Source: Carnegiea gigantea (lineage: Eukaryota > Streptophyta > Magnoliopsida > Caryophyllales > Cactaceae). Taken from it: a stretch of DNA of 64,000 bases. The DNA lies in contig JAKOGI010000340.1 in the NCBI GenBank assembly GCA_029747015.1, positions 264,001 to 328,000 on the forward strand. Direction: 5' to 3'. The notes below the pieces were generated by a model, which saw only the letters and a list, made by a program, of their open reading frames with translations, was not told where the DNA came from and made no database searches. A program made the translations under genes and the position numbers. This document shows, piece by piece, positions 36,155 through 47,113 of this stretch; positions within the stretch are counted from its first letter, which is position 1; every line of letters begins with the position of its first letter.

Positions 36155-36621
36155 TATTAGAGTATAGAAGTAGGGTTTGTTTTATATTGATAAAATTGAA
36201 GGGTTTAAATATGTATATAAATTTGTGAGCTACTCCAATTATTGTCAATTAGTTTTAAGTTAGAACTTCATTTGAACTTATATATATGATTCGTTTGTTT
36301 AAAAGCTCAGTTGATAGGGAGAGAATTTTATTAGGGCGTCAGAGCAGGTTCTTGATCTTCATTTATCGTCTTCCCCGTTTGATTAAAAATTATGTGTACA
36401 TGTTGGACCTTGTTAATAGTCCACACGCCCACAGGTGAGGGGGTGTGTTAAAATATGAAAGTGGGATTTGTTTCATATTGATAAAATTATAGGATTTGAG
36501 CTGCATATAAATTTCTGAATTACTCCACCCATTTTTAATAGGTCTTGTATTGAAATCTTATTTAAGATTATATACATGACTCGTCTATTTAAAGTCCAAT
36601 TGTTATTAAAAAAAATTAACA
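36155..36621 (+). mobile_element. TRIM: miniature terminal-repeat retrotransposon
   Basis: 467 bp with two related terminal direct repeats of about 176 bp (36155-36332 and 36446-36621), both containing GATAAAATT and TATATAAATTT. Perfect TSD GAAGG (36150-36154 and 36622-36626). A primer-site relic GGGCGTCAGAGC (9 of 12 match to TGGTATCAGAGC) lies just after the first repeat, and a purine tract AGGTGAGGGGGTG just before the second. There is no coding capacity. The left repeat now begins TATTAG where the right one begins TGTTAA. Confidence 0.8.
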
Positions 36622-36626
36622 GAAGG

Positions 36627-38254
36627 AATGCATGTGAATAAGAAATTGAGTTGGAGAACACATCCAATCTAACCGGTGATTAAAAATTAAGCCTGAAATA
36701 GAGTGGTGGTCATGGAATAACAAATGCTACTACTAGTGGTGGAGCATACTGCCGTGTTACTAACATTAACCAATAAGAGGATGAGCAAATCTGCGATGCA
36801 AGTGACAACCGCAAAGGATGACCATTGCAGTAAAAAGCCAAACTTCTACAAATATCGGCAGTGACGTCAATAATCCAAAGACATCTTTAAATAACATAAA
36901 TGTGTATCAATTTCATGGTAAATGCCTACAAATAATAAAACAAAAAGTGGGAGACATGTAATATGTATTTGAATCATTTGTATTAACGAATAGCAAAACT
37001 TCGATTTTATATGGTGTAGGAGTAGAAAAAAGGAAAGAAAAACATATTATAAAATGGTGAAAAGATGAGATCTAAATTAAGATAGATAATTATGACACTA
37101 CTATCAGGAATTGAAAAAAAAAAGATGGTTAAGCTACTACATAAAATTAAAGCTACCACTATTTATAGAGAAAATATAAAGAAATTACAGTAACATCTTC
37201 CCAATAAGTACAAGAGTGTAACGATTGGTGATGCCACCTCCACGATCTCCCTTCGTCTCAGTATAATACTTGAAAAGTCTACGGCCTTAAAAGAAGAAAT
37301 AGCGAAAATACAATACATAAATATAGGAGCTTGAAACCCCTGTTTTCCCCCTCATTTCATCATCTTCTTCTTTCTCTGCTTTTTTCGATGATTCTTCACT
37401 TGATTTTTTTTCTACTTCTTTTTTGATTTTATTATCTTGCAAAAGAAATAAATTTTTATTTTTTAGGTTTTGGAAGGGAGATTTATACTGAAATGGAGTA
37501 CTAGTACTTAAATACGATTTTCCACTATGTCTAGTTGCATTGATTAAAGAAAGATAGATTGCATGTAATTGCTTCGTTATCTCCTTAATTTCAGACTTCA
37601 TTCTTGCTAATTCCACTTTTAATTATAAAACTATCCCAGCAACATAGTTTAACTGTCATGCTACTGAAGTTTTTCTTTGTGATTAGTGCACAATATATGT
37701 ATAACTAGAAGTAGGACAAATAGATGATAATTCAAGCATTAAACACTATTAATTAGCTTAATCAACTAGTAATTGATTTAATTATCTTAATTATTTTTGG
37801 TCACATAGTACTGATAGCAATTAAAAGAGGGCTTTGAGTAGTTCTTATGAGAAAATTTTCACATACACAAAATTAAAATTTTTGAAAGTAAAGTTTTAAG
37901 GATTAGGATTAAAATACAACTTTCAAAAGTTTAGGGGGTATTGAAAATATAGAGAGCACCTAAAAATTCGGTTATAAACATCAAGGAACTAAGATATTTG
38001 CTCCAAACACTCAATCCTAAAATTATCACTACCTTATACCTCAGGGTACCTGAGAATTAACTTCCCACACATTGTAGGTTATCGTAGTATGAAGGCCATG
38101 CTAGTGGGACTCTTAAATAGTAACATATTTTCTAGGTTATTGAGATGTCCTCTTTGAGGGATCTCTATACCTAATCTGTTTGCTTGCCTTGTTGTTGTTG
38201 CGTGCATGAAGCTCACCTTCTTAGGGTTATGAGTGAGAAGATTGCCAACAAAGG
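36627..38254. other. AT-rich spacer
   Basis: No gene is supported apart from the uncertain frame at 37287-37616. Nothing else recognisable is seen. Confidence 0.4.
37287..37616 (-). CDS. Hypothetical Lys/Glu-rich frame, possible exon
   Basis: Up to 109 residues on the minus strand, with the first ATG at residue 6 (the codon at 37616 is GTG). The N-terminal part ELARMKSEIKEITKQLHAIY looks like an amphipathic helix. The C-terminal part is strongly charged (KIKKEVEKKSSEESSKKAEK). No family is recognised. It could be an exon of a decayed host gene or a chance frame in A-rich DNA. Confidence 0.2.
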   Translation of the reverse strand: MELARMKSEIKEITKQLHAIYLSLINATRHSGKSYLSTSTPFQYKSPFQNLKNKNLFLLQDNKIKKEVEKKSSEESSKKAEKEEDDEMRGKTGVSSSYIYVLYFRYFFF

Positions 38255-39225
38255 CAGCGTTCTCTTAGGGTGCAACCCTTAGAGGAGGTAGAAAACCCTT
38301 AACCCCTAGGGTTTTAGGTGCAAGGTTTGAAAAGGAGTAGTGTCTCCCAGGACATGACCCTTTAACCGCTGGGGGGTAAGAGGTGGATGGTTAGCCTATG
38401 GCAGCACTCTCCTCGGGTATAGCCTTAAAGGAAATGGAGAGTATGACCCTTTAGCACCTAGCGGCTAAAGGTTCATGATTTGCTAAACGATAGTGTTCTC
38501 CTATGGCAACGTCGTATAGGAGATAAAGAGTGTGAGTCTTTAACCGCTAAGGGCTGACGGTGCTAGGTTTGCCAAATGGCAATGTTCTCTAGTGGCGATG
38601 TTGTATAGGAGATTGGAAGTGTAACCCTTTAGCTGCTAAGGGCTGAAGGTGCTAACTTTGCCAAATGGTAGCGTTCTCCTATAGTGGCATCGTTTAGAAG
38701 ATCGAGAGTTCGATCCTTAGCCTTTAGCTGCTAAAGGCTAAACGTGCTAAGTCTATCAAAGGGTGGTGTTCTCCCACGTAACCATTGTATAGGAGATTGG
38801 GAGCCCGACCTTCTAGTCACTGGGGCTGAAAGTTCTAAGTTGTGCCAACAGCTAGCATTCTCCTATGACAATGCTATATAGGAGATTGGGAGCGCAATCC
38901 TTTGGCCAGGAGGGCTAAATGTGTTAAGTCTGCAAAGGCGCAACCCTTTAGCCGATTGGGGCTAAAGGAGGATTCTCCTAGGGCACAATCCTTAGTGGAG
39001 GTAAAAAGCACGATCTCCTAGTTGGTGCATTCTCCTCGGGCCAAGCCCCTTGTGAAGGTTGGAAGTGCAACCCTTTAACCACTTGGTGTGAACGATGCAT
39101 TCTCCTGAGGCGCAGCTCCTGGCGATGCTTGGAAATGCTACTCTTTAGCCACTTGGGCCTAAAGGTGCTTAGCTTGTCATAGAGCAACATTTTCCTAAGA
39201 CCCAACCCTTGGAGGAGATGACAAT
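38255..39225. repeat. Degenerate ~92-bp minisatellite with two hairpin-forming motifs
   Basis: About 12 diverged units. Each has a TTCTCCTAT...ATAGGAGA pair and a CCCTTTAGCC...GGGCTAAAGG pair, both able to fold into hairpins. TTCTCC-type landmarks occur near 38260, 38340, 38406, 38490, 38584, 38673, 38766, 38857, 38972, 39026, 39098 and 39190. The central ones are spaced about 90-95 bp. GC content is higher than in the flanks. No frame is supported. Confidence 0.85.
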
Positions 39226-39359
39226 TCATTTTATGCTAATTTTAGGTATGCCTGTAGGCATCTCTATTGAGACTTGTGGTTGCATGATGGTCAAATCTAA
39301 ACCAACATCAAAACTTGCAAAAATTATTTTGGAATTTGACTTCAATTGTTTTAAACTGT

Positions 39360-39610
39360 AATGATATTAGTATAACTATGCTGATAGATTGGGTAGTTTG
39401 GTTCTGGTGAATTTAAGCACTGATTGTGGTATATTTGTTGCAAGCTTAAATATAATGAACTTGTTGGTGATCATAATCGTTATCTCGTTGGCACGAGTTG
39501 TAACTTACTAGGGATTATACAATAAGATTAGTTCCATATAAGTCGCACTCTATTGAACTTATTAGGGATTATAATTATTATCTCTACAAATGATCGAACT
39601 CTGGCTGACA
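39360..39610. repeat. Dispersed repeat, copy 1
   Basis: Shares TGCTGATAG...TAGTTTG, GAA-TTGTTGGTGAT-TATAATCGTTATC-type blocks and TTAGGGA(T/C)TATAATTAT with 57895-58095 in the same order. It is clearly diverged, and the family is unknown. Confidence 0.4.
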
Positions 39611-39958
39611 GTGACATAACAAAACAAATGTAAAACCGAAGTATATTACGAGTGGGCAACATGAAGAATTATGGGGAAAAAAACATCTATAAAGGAAAAA
39701 AAAAAAGTAATATATTACTGTAAATATACTGACTGAATTCCATTATATGCATGTACATGTCGTCAATATATGTATCAAAAGTAATTGGATGAAATTCTGA
39801 AGAAAACATGCTGATCAAGCTCATTTTGTAGATAAAAAAAAATAAAAATTACAAACCTGAAATATTCTCAAAAAACAAATGAAGAAATCATTAAAAGTAC
39901 TGTGACTCTCTCTCTGAACCAAGACTAACAACAGTTAAGAAAGAAGAGAGAAAACCAT

Positions 39959-40258
39959 CTAGCATTTGAAAGCAGCAGCAAAGAATGTGAGCAATGGTGA
40001 GACGGGAATGACAACATACACAGGCAATGAGAAAGCTGCTCCCTCTCCATGGCCAGTGGCATGGCCTTCATCGGCGATGTTGCTGGAGCCATCACGAAGT
40101 CCTATGCTGACGCTTTTGCCGCTCGCATTGCCACCACAACGCGAGCCAAAATCAACACCTTCATCTTTATGTGTGCCTTTCTTTAGCTTAATAGTGTTAG
40201 ATATGTGCTTCAAAGATGAGAAAGAAAAGTTTATTGTTTCCTGACATCCGTCTTGCAT
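39959..40258 (-). CDS. Hypothetical 99-residue frame with a hydrophobic C-terminus
   Basis: ATG at 40258. The middle is Gly/Ser/Asp-rich (RCGGNASGKSVSIGLRDGSS). The end is a hydrophobic segment after small residues (GEGAAFSLPVYVVIPVSPLL), which resembles a GPI-attachment or tail-anchor signal. No N-terminal signal peptide is seen, so if real it would be a last exon. An open frame also exists on the opposite strand (39966-40244), which weakens the call. Confidence 0.2.
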   Translation of the reverse strand: MQDGCQETINFSFSSLKHISNTIKLKKGTHKDEGVDFGSRCGGNASGKSVSIGLRDGSSNIADEGHATGHGEGAAFSLPVYVVIPVSPLLTFFAAAFKC

Positions 40259-40879
40259 CTCACATAGATAGATTTACATTTACCTCATGGGTTTTTATAT
40301 TCTTCCTTCCCATGACCTTTTGTTGGGAAAAGGTCTGGAGAGACTTCTACGCGCTCGTTGTGTCGGGTCAGGCTATGGGGATGGGCTTGTTATTGAATAT
40401 GTTTTTGGAGGTAAGCCAGATCAGCGTCTTTTATTCTCGATGACTTACCGTTGTTATTTGTTGTGCTTGTTAGCACATTTATTCTAACCCAAAATGTTGC
40501 TTTGCATTATTCTCTTCACGAAATCAGCCATTCTTGTTCTTGTTCTCTTGAGCCTCTCGTTTGCCTATAAATCTAGTTTTCAGTTGTAGTTTCCAGGGGA
40601 AAAAAAAAAAAATTCATTCACTACTCTATTACTCTTTCGTCTAGTCTACTAGGTATTATTCGAAGGCTCTTATCTCTGTTCATTCTCGTACATTGATTCA
40701 ATAGATTGTGTTATATCCCTGGAGATCGAGCACGCGGGTCCTTGGTGTGTTGTGGGGGAGTAAATTTGGTTTTAGGGTTGTGGGTTTCCAAGCTATGACT
40801 TCTCGTCTTTCACCTATCAGACAAGTTTGTTATTTGGTCATTAATCGCATTCCTTATCTATTCTTCTAATAATCTAAAA

Positions 40880-41700
40880 TTGAATTTTTGATGCGATTAA
40901 TGGCTAAATCAACAAATGTGTTGCTGCGTTATGCCTGCCTGATTTGCATAAGTTGAAGGAGAATAACTATTGTATGTAGGCTAATAAAATTGAATTCTTG
41001 CTTACTGAATCTGGGGTTGATTAACCCTTAACTGCTGAAAAGGCTCCTAAAGGATCTTAAAGAATTATGACAAGGATAATAAAACTTGTTATGCCTTGCT
41101 TCTACATTATAGGTCTGATTCAGTGTATTGTGTTTATAATAAGATGCAAAGTGCCATGAAAATTTGGGAGACTCTTAATCTAAGTATGATTATCATGGTA
41201 CTAGGATTAGGAAGTATGCTTGTTGTTGGTGGCTGTCATTTAAAAAGTCTAATGATAAACCTGTTCTTGAACAAGTTAATGAGTATGAGGTGTACTGAAA
41301 TTTTGACAAGGGTACGAACATTTGTGCCATTTTCAAGCCAATTGCCTACTAGATAAACTGCCTTCCTCTTGGTCTAACTATGTTGGCAACATGAGGCACA
41401 AGGAAAAGGATCTTAAACGTCAATAATTGATTACTCATATAAGGGAAAGAATTTGGGTCATTCTTTATCTGCTGTTAATCTGGTTGAGTCCAAGAATGGT
41501 TCAAAGTTTGACAAGAGCAAAAGACCAAGAAGGAAGGGACCAAATCAATTTTATGCGAAGAGGCAAAGTGACAAGTTCAAGGGACAAGGATCCAATTAGA
41601 AGAAGTTTGAAGGGAAGTGTTATGCATGCGGCAAATATGGACATCTGGCAAAAGAGTGTCATAAAGGAAACCTACGGGCGACAAATAGAAGGAAAACAAT
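40880..41700 (+). pseudogene. Copia Gag, plus strand (heavily broken)
   Basis: Piecewise translation gives LLHYRSDSVYCVYNKMQSAM and KIWETLN (41096-41180), KPVLEQVNEYEVY (41255-41300), AIFKPIAYLIDKLPSSW-type residues (41325-41375), and YVGNMRHKEKDLKR (41380-41425). Then come a Lys-rich patch and a zinc knuckle CYACGKYGHLAKEC (41614-41655). This is the order of a plant copia Gag. At least five stops or shifts are present. Confidence 0.65.
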
Positions 41701-41739
41701 GTTCAAAGTAATCTCATTGAAGATGTCATTGTTGTCGTG

Positions 41740-42080
41740 GCATCAGAGGTAACATGGTAAGCAACATAGTTGAATGGGTGGTCGATTCTGGAGCCACTTG
41801 ACACATGCATTAACAGGGACCCTTTTCAAGAGTATGAAAAGGTTGCTAAAGGTGAATTCGTGTTTATGGGTAATTCTAGTTTCAGTGTCAATTATTTGTG
41901 ACGGTAAGGTTTCTCTTAAATTAAATTATGAAAAAAGTCTTTTCGTTTAAAATGTACTTCATACTCCAGATATTCATAGAAACCTTATTTTAGCTAACAT
42001 TCTAAATATAATTCGAGTTAGAATTACTTTTGACTTTGGTAAAGTTGTACTCGACAAGGGTGCATAATTTGTGGGAAAGG
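41740..42080 (+). pseudogene. Copia protease, plus strand (broken)
   Basis: WVVDSGAT-stop-HMH at about 41779-41812 is the D-S-G-A catalytic motif followed by a stop. VLHTPDIHRNLI-like residues (41950-41995) form the usual second half. Frameshifts occur between these blocks. Confidence 0.6.
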
Positions 42081-42125
42081 TTTTTTATTTTATTGTGATG
42101 GGGGGCTTTTTGTTCTTAATCTAGC

Positions 42126-42295
42126 TTGTTGCTAAGAATAAAGATGAATACTTATGTTGCTTATATTGTGGAGTCTATTTCTTTATGGCAAGCTAAATTA
42201 GTGCATATGGATATTGCATCTATAAAAAGGATTAAACAACTTAGTTTAATTCCTACATGTAGCAACTATGACTTTTATAAATGTGAAGAGCAGAA
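42126..42295 (+). pseudogene. Copia GAG pre-integrase fragment, plus strand
   Basis: YIVESISLWQAKLVHMDIA and SIKRIKQLSLIP match the pre-integrase signature (usually LWHARLGH). YKCEEQK near the end resembles the start of the integrase zinc region. The homology stops at about 42295, where LINE sequence begins on the other strand. Confidence 0.6.
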
Positions 42296-42782
42296 GCTAA
42301 ACACCTCAAGCACAGGGTATACCGAGCGAATGGTAAATAAGCCATGCAAATTATCGTGCCAGATTAATTTATCCGAGGACCAAGATTCAAAGAGTAGGAT
42401 ATTCATAATAAGCTTGGCACACAAGGAAGAAAAATACGATTAATCAACGATTCACGCCAGCTGCCATTAGCATGATCAATTAGGTGACTAACCTTATAAT
42501 TGTTAAAGGACATAGAACGTGGAGAAATGGACTTGAAGGATCTTGGATGATGTAACCCCCTATTGTCCCAAATATCAAATAATGACCATCAACCACAAGC
42601 CAGCAAGAACCCCGAAGGGCAACATCCCTAGCCCCGAATAAGCAATGCTCAGTGTAATTAGACCAGGTCCTGAGAGGGGGGCCAAATATGTTGCCAGTCG
42701 GATGATATTTGGTGCTTAGGATGAAGCCACTAGTGAGTTATTATCCTTAATAAGCATCCACACCTATTTGGCAAGTATGGTA
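42296..42782 (-). pseudogene. LINE ORF2, C-terminal fragment
   Basis: Frames read ILAK-stop-VWMLIKDNNSLVA (42770-42720), TKYHPTGNIFGPPLRTWSNY, LFGARDVALRGSCWLVVDG (about 42700-42585), VSHLIDHANGSWRESLINRI (42490-42430) and WHDNLHGLFTIRSVY (42350-42305). These are the conserved region between the RT and the zinc-ribbon domain of plant L1-type LINE ORF2 proteins. Several shifts. It joins the piece that ends at 51744. Confidence 0.8.
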
Positions 42783-42787
42783 TCATT

Positions 42788-43127
42788 TGTTGTAAAAAAA
42801 TGCAGAGGAAAAAGACAGAAGATAGAAAATAACAGAGAGATGAAAAAAAAAAGCTGCTGTTGCTTTATTACTTCTGAATAATTGGCTTATGAAAACTTGA
42901 TAAAATGAACAACTACAAACACCTATATTATAGGCTAAGATAAAACTAACAAGAGAGAAAAATGTGGGAAGTTATTCCACAATTAGCAAAAAGATTTGCA
43001 ACTCCTATGATTATGCATAAAGAAAAGGTAACAACCCAAAAGTGCTAAAATTTAGGAAACAAACTTTAGAAAAAGACTTGGTCAAGGATATTTATTTTTT
43101 TTTTTTTTTCTGTATCAGTTTTCAACA
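42788..43127 (-). repeat. Outer 3' LTR of the tandem copia
   Basis: 340 bp, minus strand TGTTGAAAACTGA ... TTTTTTTACAACA. It includes a long A/T homopolymer (43090-43110) and the last codons and stop of the polyprotein. It is preceded by the purine tract AAGGGGGAG. Confidence 0.9.
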
Positions 43128-44680
43128 CTCCCCCTTGATTCAAAATCGCAAATTCTAAGCTGCGTTTTGAGGAATTCATGTCGTGCTTGCGGAAGCGACT
43201 TTGTAAAAATATCAGCAACTTGCTCGGTTGTATCACATGTCTTCAAAACAATCTCTCCAGCAGAAACACAACTTCGAATGAAGTGATAACGAATGTCAAT
43301 GTGTTTGGTTCTACTATGAAAAGTTGGGTTCTTTGTCATAGCAATAGCTGATCTGTTGTCACAAAAGATCTTAGCTGCACAGCTTTGCTTCTGCTTTAAA
43401 TCAGAAAGAAGCCTTCTTAACCAAACAGCTTGACAAGTTGCTGTAGTTGCAGCAATATACTCTGCCTCTGAAGTTGATAAGGCAACCACTTCCTGCTTCT
43501 TTGAACACGAAGAAATCACACCAGACCCAAGGTTGAACACATAACCAGAGGTGCTCTTTCTATCGTCAATATCTCCAGCCCAATCACTGTCTGTAAAGCC
43601 AGTTAACTTGAAATTTGATACTCTTGAGTACCAAATTCCATGATTGGTTGTACCTGCAACATACCTTAAAATTCTCTTTGCAGCTCCAAGACGAAGTTTG
43701 CTTGGATTATGCATAAACCTGGATACAACTCCAATAGAGAAGGTAATGTCTGGCCTTATATGAGACAAATAGTTTAAACCACTAACAAGACTCCTAAAAT
43801 ATGTAGCATCTGCCATTTCAGCACCATCTTCACAACACAACTTCTCATTGACATTCATGGGTGTGGTAGCAACCTTAAAATTCACCATGTTAAATTTCCT
43901 CAGAAGATCCAACGCATATTTTCTTTGGGAAATAAAAATTCCATCTTTACCTTGTTTCACTTCAAGACCAAGAAAATAATGCAACATACCCAAATCCAAC
44001 ATCTCAAATTTCTTCACTATGCAAGCTTTGAAGTCAGCAACAACAGGCCCACTAGAACCCATGTAAATCATATCATCAACATACAGGCATACCACGAGAA
44101 AATCATTCTCACCTACTGTCTTGAAATACAAAGTAGGCTCATTCATGCTTCTTTCAAAGCCATTCTCCTGAAAATAAGAATCAATTTTGAAATACCAAGC
44201 TCGCGGGGCTTGTTTTAAGTCATACAATGTCTTCTTTAACCGGTAGACTTTTTCTTCTTGGCCACAAATTACAAAACCTTCAGGCTGTGAAACATAGACT
44301 TCTTCTTCCAGGTCACCGTTCAAAAATGCAGATTTCACATCAAACTGATATATAGGCCAAGACAATTGAGTAGCAAGTGCAAAAAAAGTTCTCACAGTTT
44401 CAAAGCGAGCAACAGGAGAGAAAGTTTCTTCGTAATCAATACCTTCTTGTTGTAAATAGCCCTTCACGACAAGCCTTGCCTTATGCTTTTGGATGCTCCC
44501 ATCTGCATGATATTTGGTTCTGAATACCCATTTAAGTCCAATAGCTTTCTTTCCCTCTGGCAAGGCTACCAAGTCCCAGGTCTGATTTTTCTGAATGGCC
44601 AACAATTCCTCCTCCATAGCCTTGCACCATTTAGATTCGTTTGCAGCTTCTTCAAAGCAAATAGGATCTGAGACAAGCAA
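43115..44680 (-). pseudogene. Copia reverse transcriptase and RNase H, copy 1
   Basis: 521 residues open to a TGA inside the 3' LTR (GSVEN-stop). RT blocks: [67 protein letters not shown] (usually YGLKQ), and [11 protein letters not shown] with the catalytic Asp pair. RNase H follows: [51 protein letters not shown]. It differs from copy 2 at roughly 25-30 residues, including loss of the usual Trp in VISWCSKKQ (Ser here). The frame itself is open, but upstream stops prevent a full polyprotein. Confidence 0.9.
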
Positions 44681-44875
44681 AGCAAAGGTGGAGGATGTGT
44701 AAACATTAACAGCATATTTTGGGTTAGGCCTTCTATCTCTTATTGATCTTCGCAGTTGCAGTGAAGGTTGTCAAGGCTCTTCATTACTGCATGGTGTTGT
44801 TGGAGTTGGTGAGGAGACAGGGGAACTTACAGGAGACTCCTGTCTTTCAATTGAAGGCAATTGTACAGGAATATT

Positions 44876-46076
44876 TTAGTGCACTTGTTGTTCACTCCAA
44901 TCCCAGTTTGCAGTCTCATTAAACACAACATCCCTGCTAATTGTTATCTTGCCACTAACAGGGTTGTATAGCTTATATGCTTTGGATTCAGAAGAATAAC
45001 TAACAAAAATATATTTCTCAGATTTTTCATCAAACTTCTGAGAGTATGTTTTAACCAAAGCATAAGCTACACAACCAAAAATTTTTAAGTGGCTTACCGT
45101 TGGCCTTCTACCTGTCCAAGCTTCATATGACGTCCGATTACGAACAGCTCTTGTAGGAGACAGAGTGAGAATGTATACTACTGTTGCTACAGCTTCATCC
45201 CAAAATTAAGTGGGAAGACCTTTTGCTTTCATCATGCTTCTGGCCATCTCTACCATTGTTCGATTTTTTCTCTCAGCTACGCCGTTCTGCTATGGTGTAT
45301 ATGTCGCTGTAAGCTCCTTGCAAATTCCATGTTCTTCACAAAAATTGGTGAACTCAGCTGAGACGAATTCTCCACCTCTATCTGTTCGTAATGTCTTTAT
45401 TAAAAGACCACTTTGTCTTTTTGCACAAGCTTTGAATTTCTTGAATCTGCTAAAAGCTTCTGACTTGTTTTCCAAAAAATAGACCCAGCTCATGCGACTG
45501 TAGTCATCTGTAATCAACAAAAAATATCTGCTGCCACCAAGAGATTTAGTGTTCATAGGTCCACATAAATCTGCATGTATTAACCCAAGACATTTGGAAG
45601 CCCTCCAAGCCTTTCCCACAGGAAAAGGGTTTCTGCTTTGCTTCCCATAAACACAACTTTCACAGAAGCCAAGATCATCAAGTTTTGGCAGCCCAAACAC
45701 CATCTTTTTTTGACTTAACAATTTCAGCCCATAATATTCAGATGCCCATAACATAAATGCCATAATCTGGTTTCACTATCACCACTGGCAACCATAGCGT
45801 ACCTCTTAACCATAGAGACATTTAGCGGAAACATCTTGTTTTCAGTCATTAGAACTTTAGCAATGAGTTGGCCAGAGGATTTATCTCTAATGAAACAATG
45901 TCCGTCATCAAATAAAATAGAGTATCCAGTAACCATTAACTGTCTAATACTAAGCAAATTATGAGACAGACTCAGAACAAGCATCACATCTTGCAAAATC
46001 TTAGCATTACCTTTGTTGATTGTAATGCTAATAGTACCTTTGCCTTCCACTTGAATTTTCTTGTTGTCTCCCAGTG
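44876..46076 (-). pseudogene. Copia integrase and pre-integrase, copy 1 (stops and shifts)
   Basis: Pre-integrase RLWHLCYGHLNI is followed by a frame break at about 45725. FCESCVYGKQSRNPFPVG has the zinc Cys pair, LIHADLCGPMNTKSLGG the first catalytic Asp, and LRTDRGGEFVSAEFTNF the second Asp, kept in this copy. The third block ends in GLPT-stop-FWDEA; the stop lies at about 45209 and is shared with copy 2. The C-terminal part KIFGCVAYALVKTYSQKFD and PVSGKITISRDVVFNE (45100-44876) is conserved. Confidence 0.85.
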
Positions 46077-47097
46077 TCACTCTGATTTTTGGGACTCATC
46101 AAGTTCCTTAAATGAAGATCGTGATCCAGACATATGGTTGGAGCAACCACTATCCAAAAACCAAACATCAGTAAACTCTTTTTCACATGAAAGAGCCATG
46201 AATAACTTACAATCTTCGGTTGTTTTCTTAGCAAAACTTGCTTGGCTAGCATCATCCTTTTGCTTCTGCCAACAATACACTTCTATATGGCCAGGCTTCT
46301 TACAATAGTTACAGAGAAATTTTTTGTTCTGCCTTTCGTCAGTGGAACCTCCTCTGCCTCGACCTCTGCCTTGGCCTCTTCCACGACCTCTGCCTCGGCA
46401 TCCACCTCTACCACGACCATGACCAGAATTTCCGGGAGTCTCCCCCTTCACCTGAAAAGCTTTTTCCTCACTCTGATCACAGGACCTACTAACTCTCTCT
46501 TCATGGGCTTGCAAGGAACTCATCAATTGATCAAAAGTATAAGTAGACAGGTCCTTAGATTCTTCAATCGCAGCAACAATATAGTCAAAATGTTTGGTTA
46601 AACTTCTCAGCACCTTACTCACAATAGTTTCATTACCAACATTGTCACCATAAGTTCTCAGTTTGGCTAACAATCCTAGACACCCTAGACAAGAATTCTT
46701 GAATCGACTCTTTCTCTTTCATGGCCAAAGTTTCAAATTCATGACGAAGAGTCTGTAATTTTACAGTAATTACCTTTTTGTCGCCCACAAATTCTTGCTT
46801 CAAAATTTTTCATGCCTGACTGGAAGTTGTAGCTGCTACAATTCTCAGGAAAATTTCATCATCTAGTGCTGATTGGATGAGAAATAGGGCCTTGGCATCC
46901 TTCTTATGAATCTCCCGTAGTTGTTGGTCAGGGTGAGCCGGTGCCGGATCAGGCTCAGTGTACCCATTGTCCACCAAATCCCATAATTCCTGAGATTTGA
47001 ACATAGTCTTCATCTTGAGACTCCAAAGATGATATTTTTCCCTTTTGAATAAGGGAATCAGAGGCTGAGCTGAAGAATTCGAACCATTGCTAGCCAC
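46077..47097 (-). pseudogene. Copia Gag and protease, copy 1
   Basis: The start codon is GTG at 47097 where copy 2 has ATG, so initiation is lost. Gag: PLIPLFKREKYHLWSLKMKT, then LDDEIFLRIVAA, with a stop and shift in 46810-46673. VLRSLTKHFDYIVAAIEES, an RG-rich patch (GRGRGRGQGRGRGRG) and the knuckle CNYCKKPGHIEVYC (46311-46270) follow. The protease motif VWFLDSGCSNHMSG is at about 46165-46125. The frame changes at about 46080. Confidence 0.85.
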
Positions 47098-47098
47098 G

Positions 47099-47110
47099 GC
47101 TCTGATACCA
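47099..47110 (-). other. Primer binding site of copy 1
   Basis: Minus strand TGGTATCAGAGC, a perfect iMet-type site, three bases from the middle LTR. Confidence 0.9.
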
Positions 47111-47113
47111 GTT

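Larger units (their letters stand above)
39226..40320. other. Spacer with a dispersed repeat copy
   Basis: 39360-39610 resembles 57895-58095 (see that entry). One uncertain frame lies at 39959-40258. Nothing else was recognised. Confidence 0.4.
40321..42295 (+). mobile_element. Decayed Ty1/copia fragment, plus strand, truncated after the pre-integrase region
   Basis: A candidate 5' LTR starts TGTTGGGAAAAGGTCTGGAG at 40321; its end could not be fixed and no iMet primer site was found. Then follow gag, zinc knuckle, protease and pre-integrase pieces in scattered frames. At about 42295 the sequence changes to a minus-strand LINE. Integrase, RT and the 3' LTR are absent. It is older or more decayed than the copia pair to its right. 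Confidence 0.65.

Noticed and set aside
40321..40870. Complete LTR and primer site for the plus-strand copia fragment
   Set aside because: The start TGTTGGGAAAAGG is plausible, but no CA end followed by TGGTATCAGAGC was found and no partner LTR exists. Only a candidate start is reported.
43925..44218. Plus-strand frames opposite the copia RT (also 48238-48531, 46242-46601, 50557-50916)
   Set aside because: They are antisense to clearly recognisable copia domains and recur only because the copia is duplicated.
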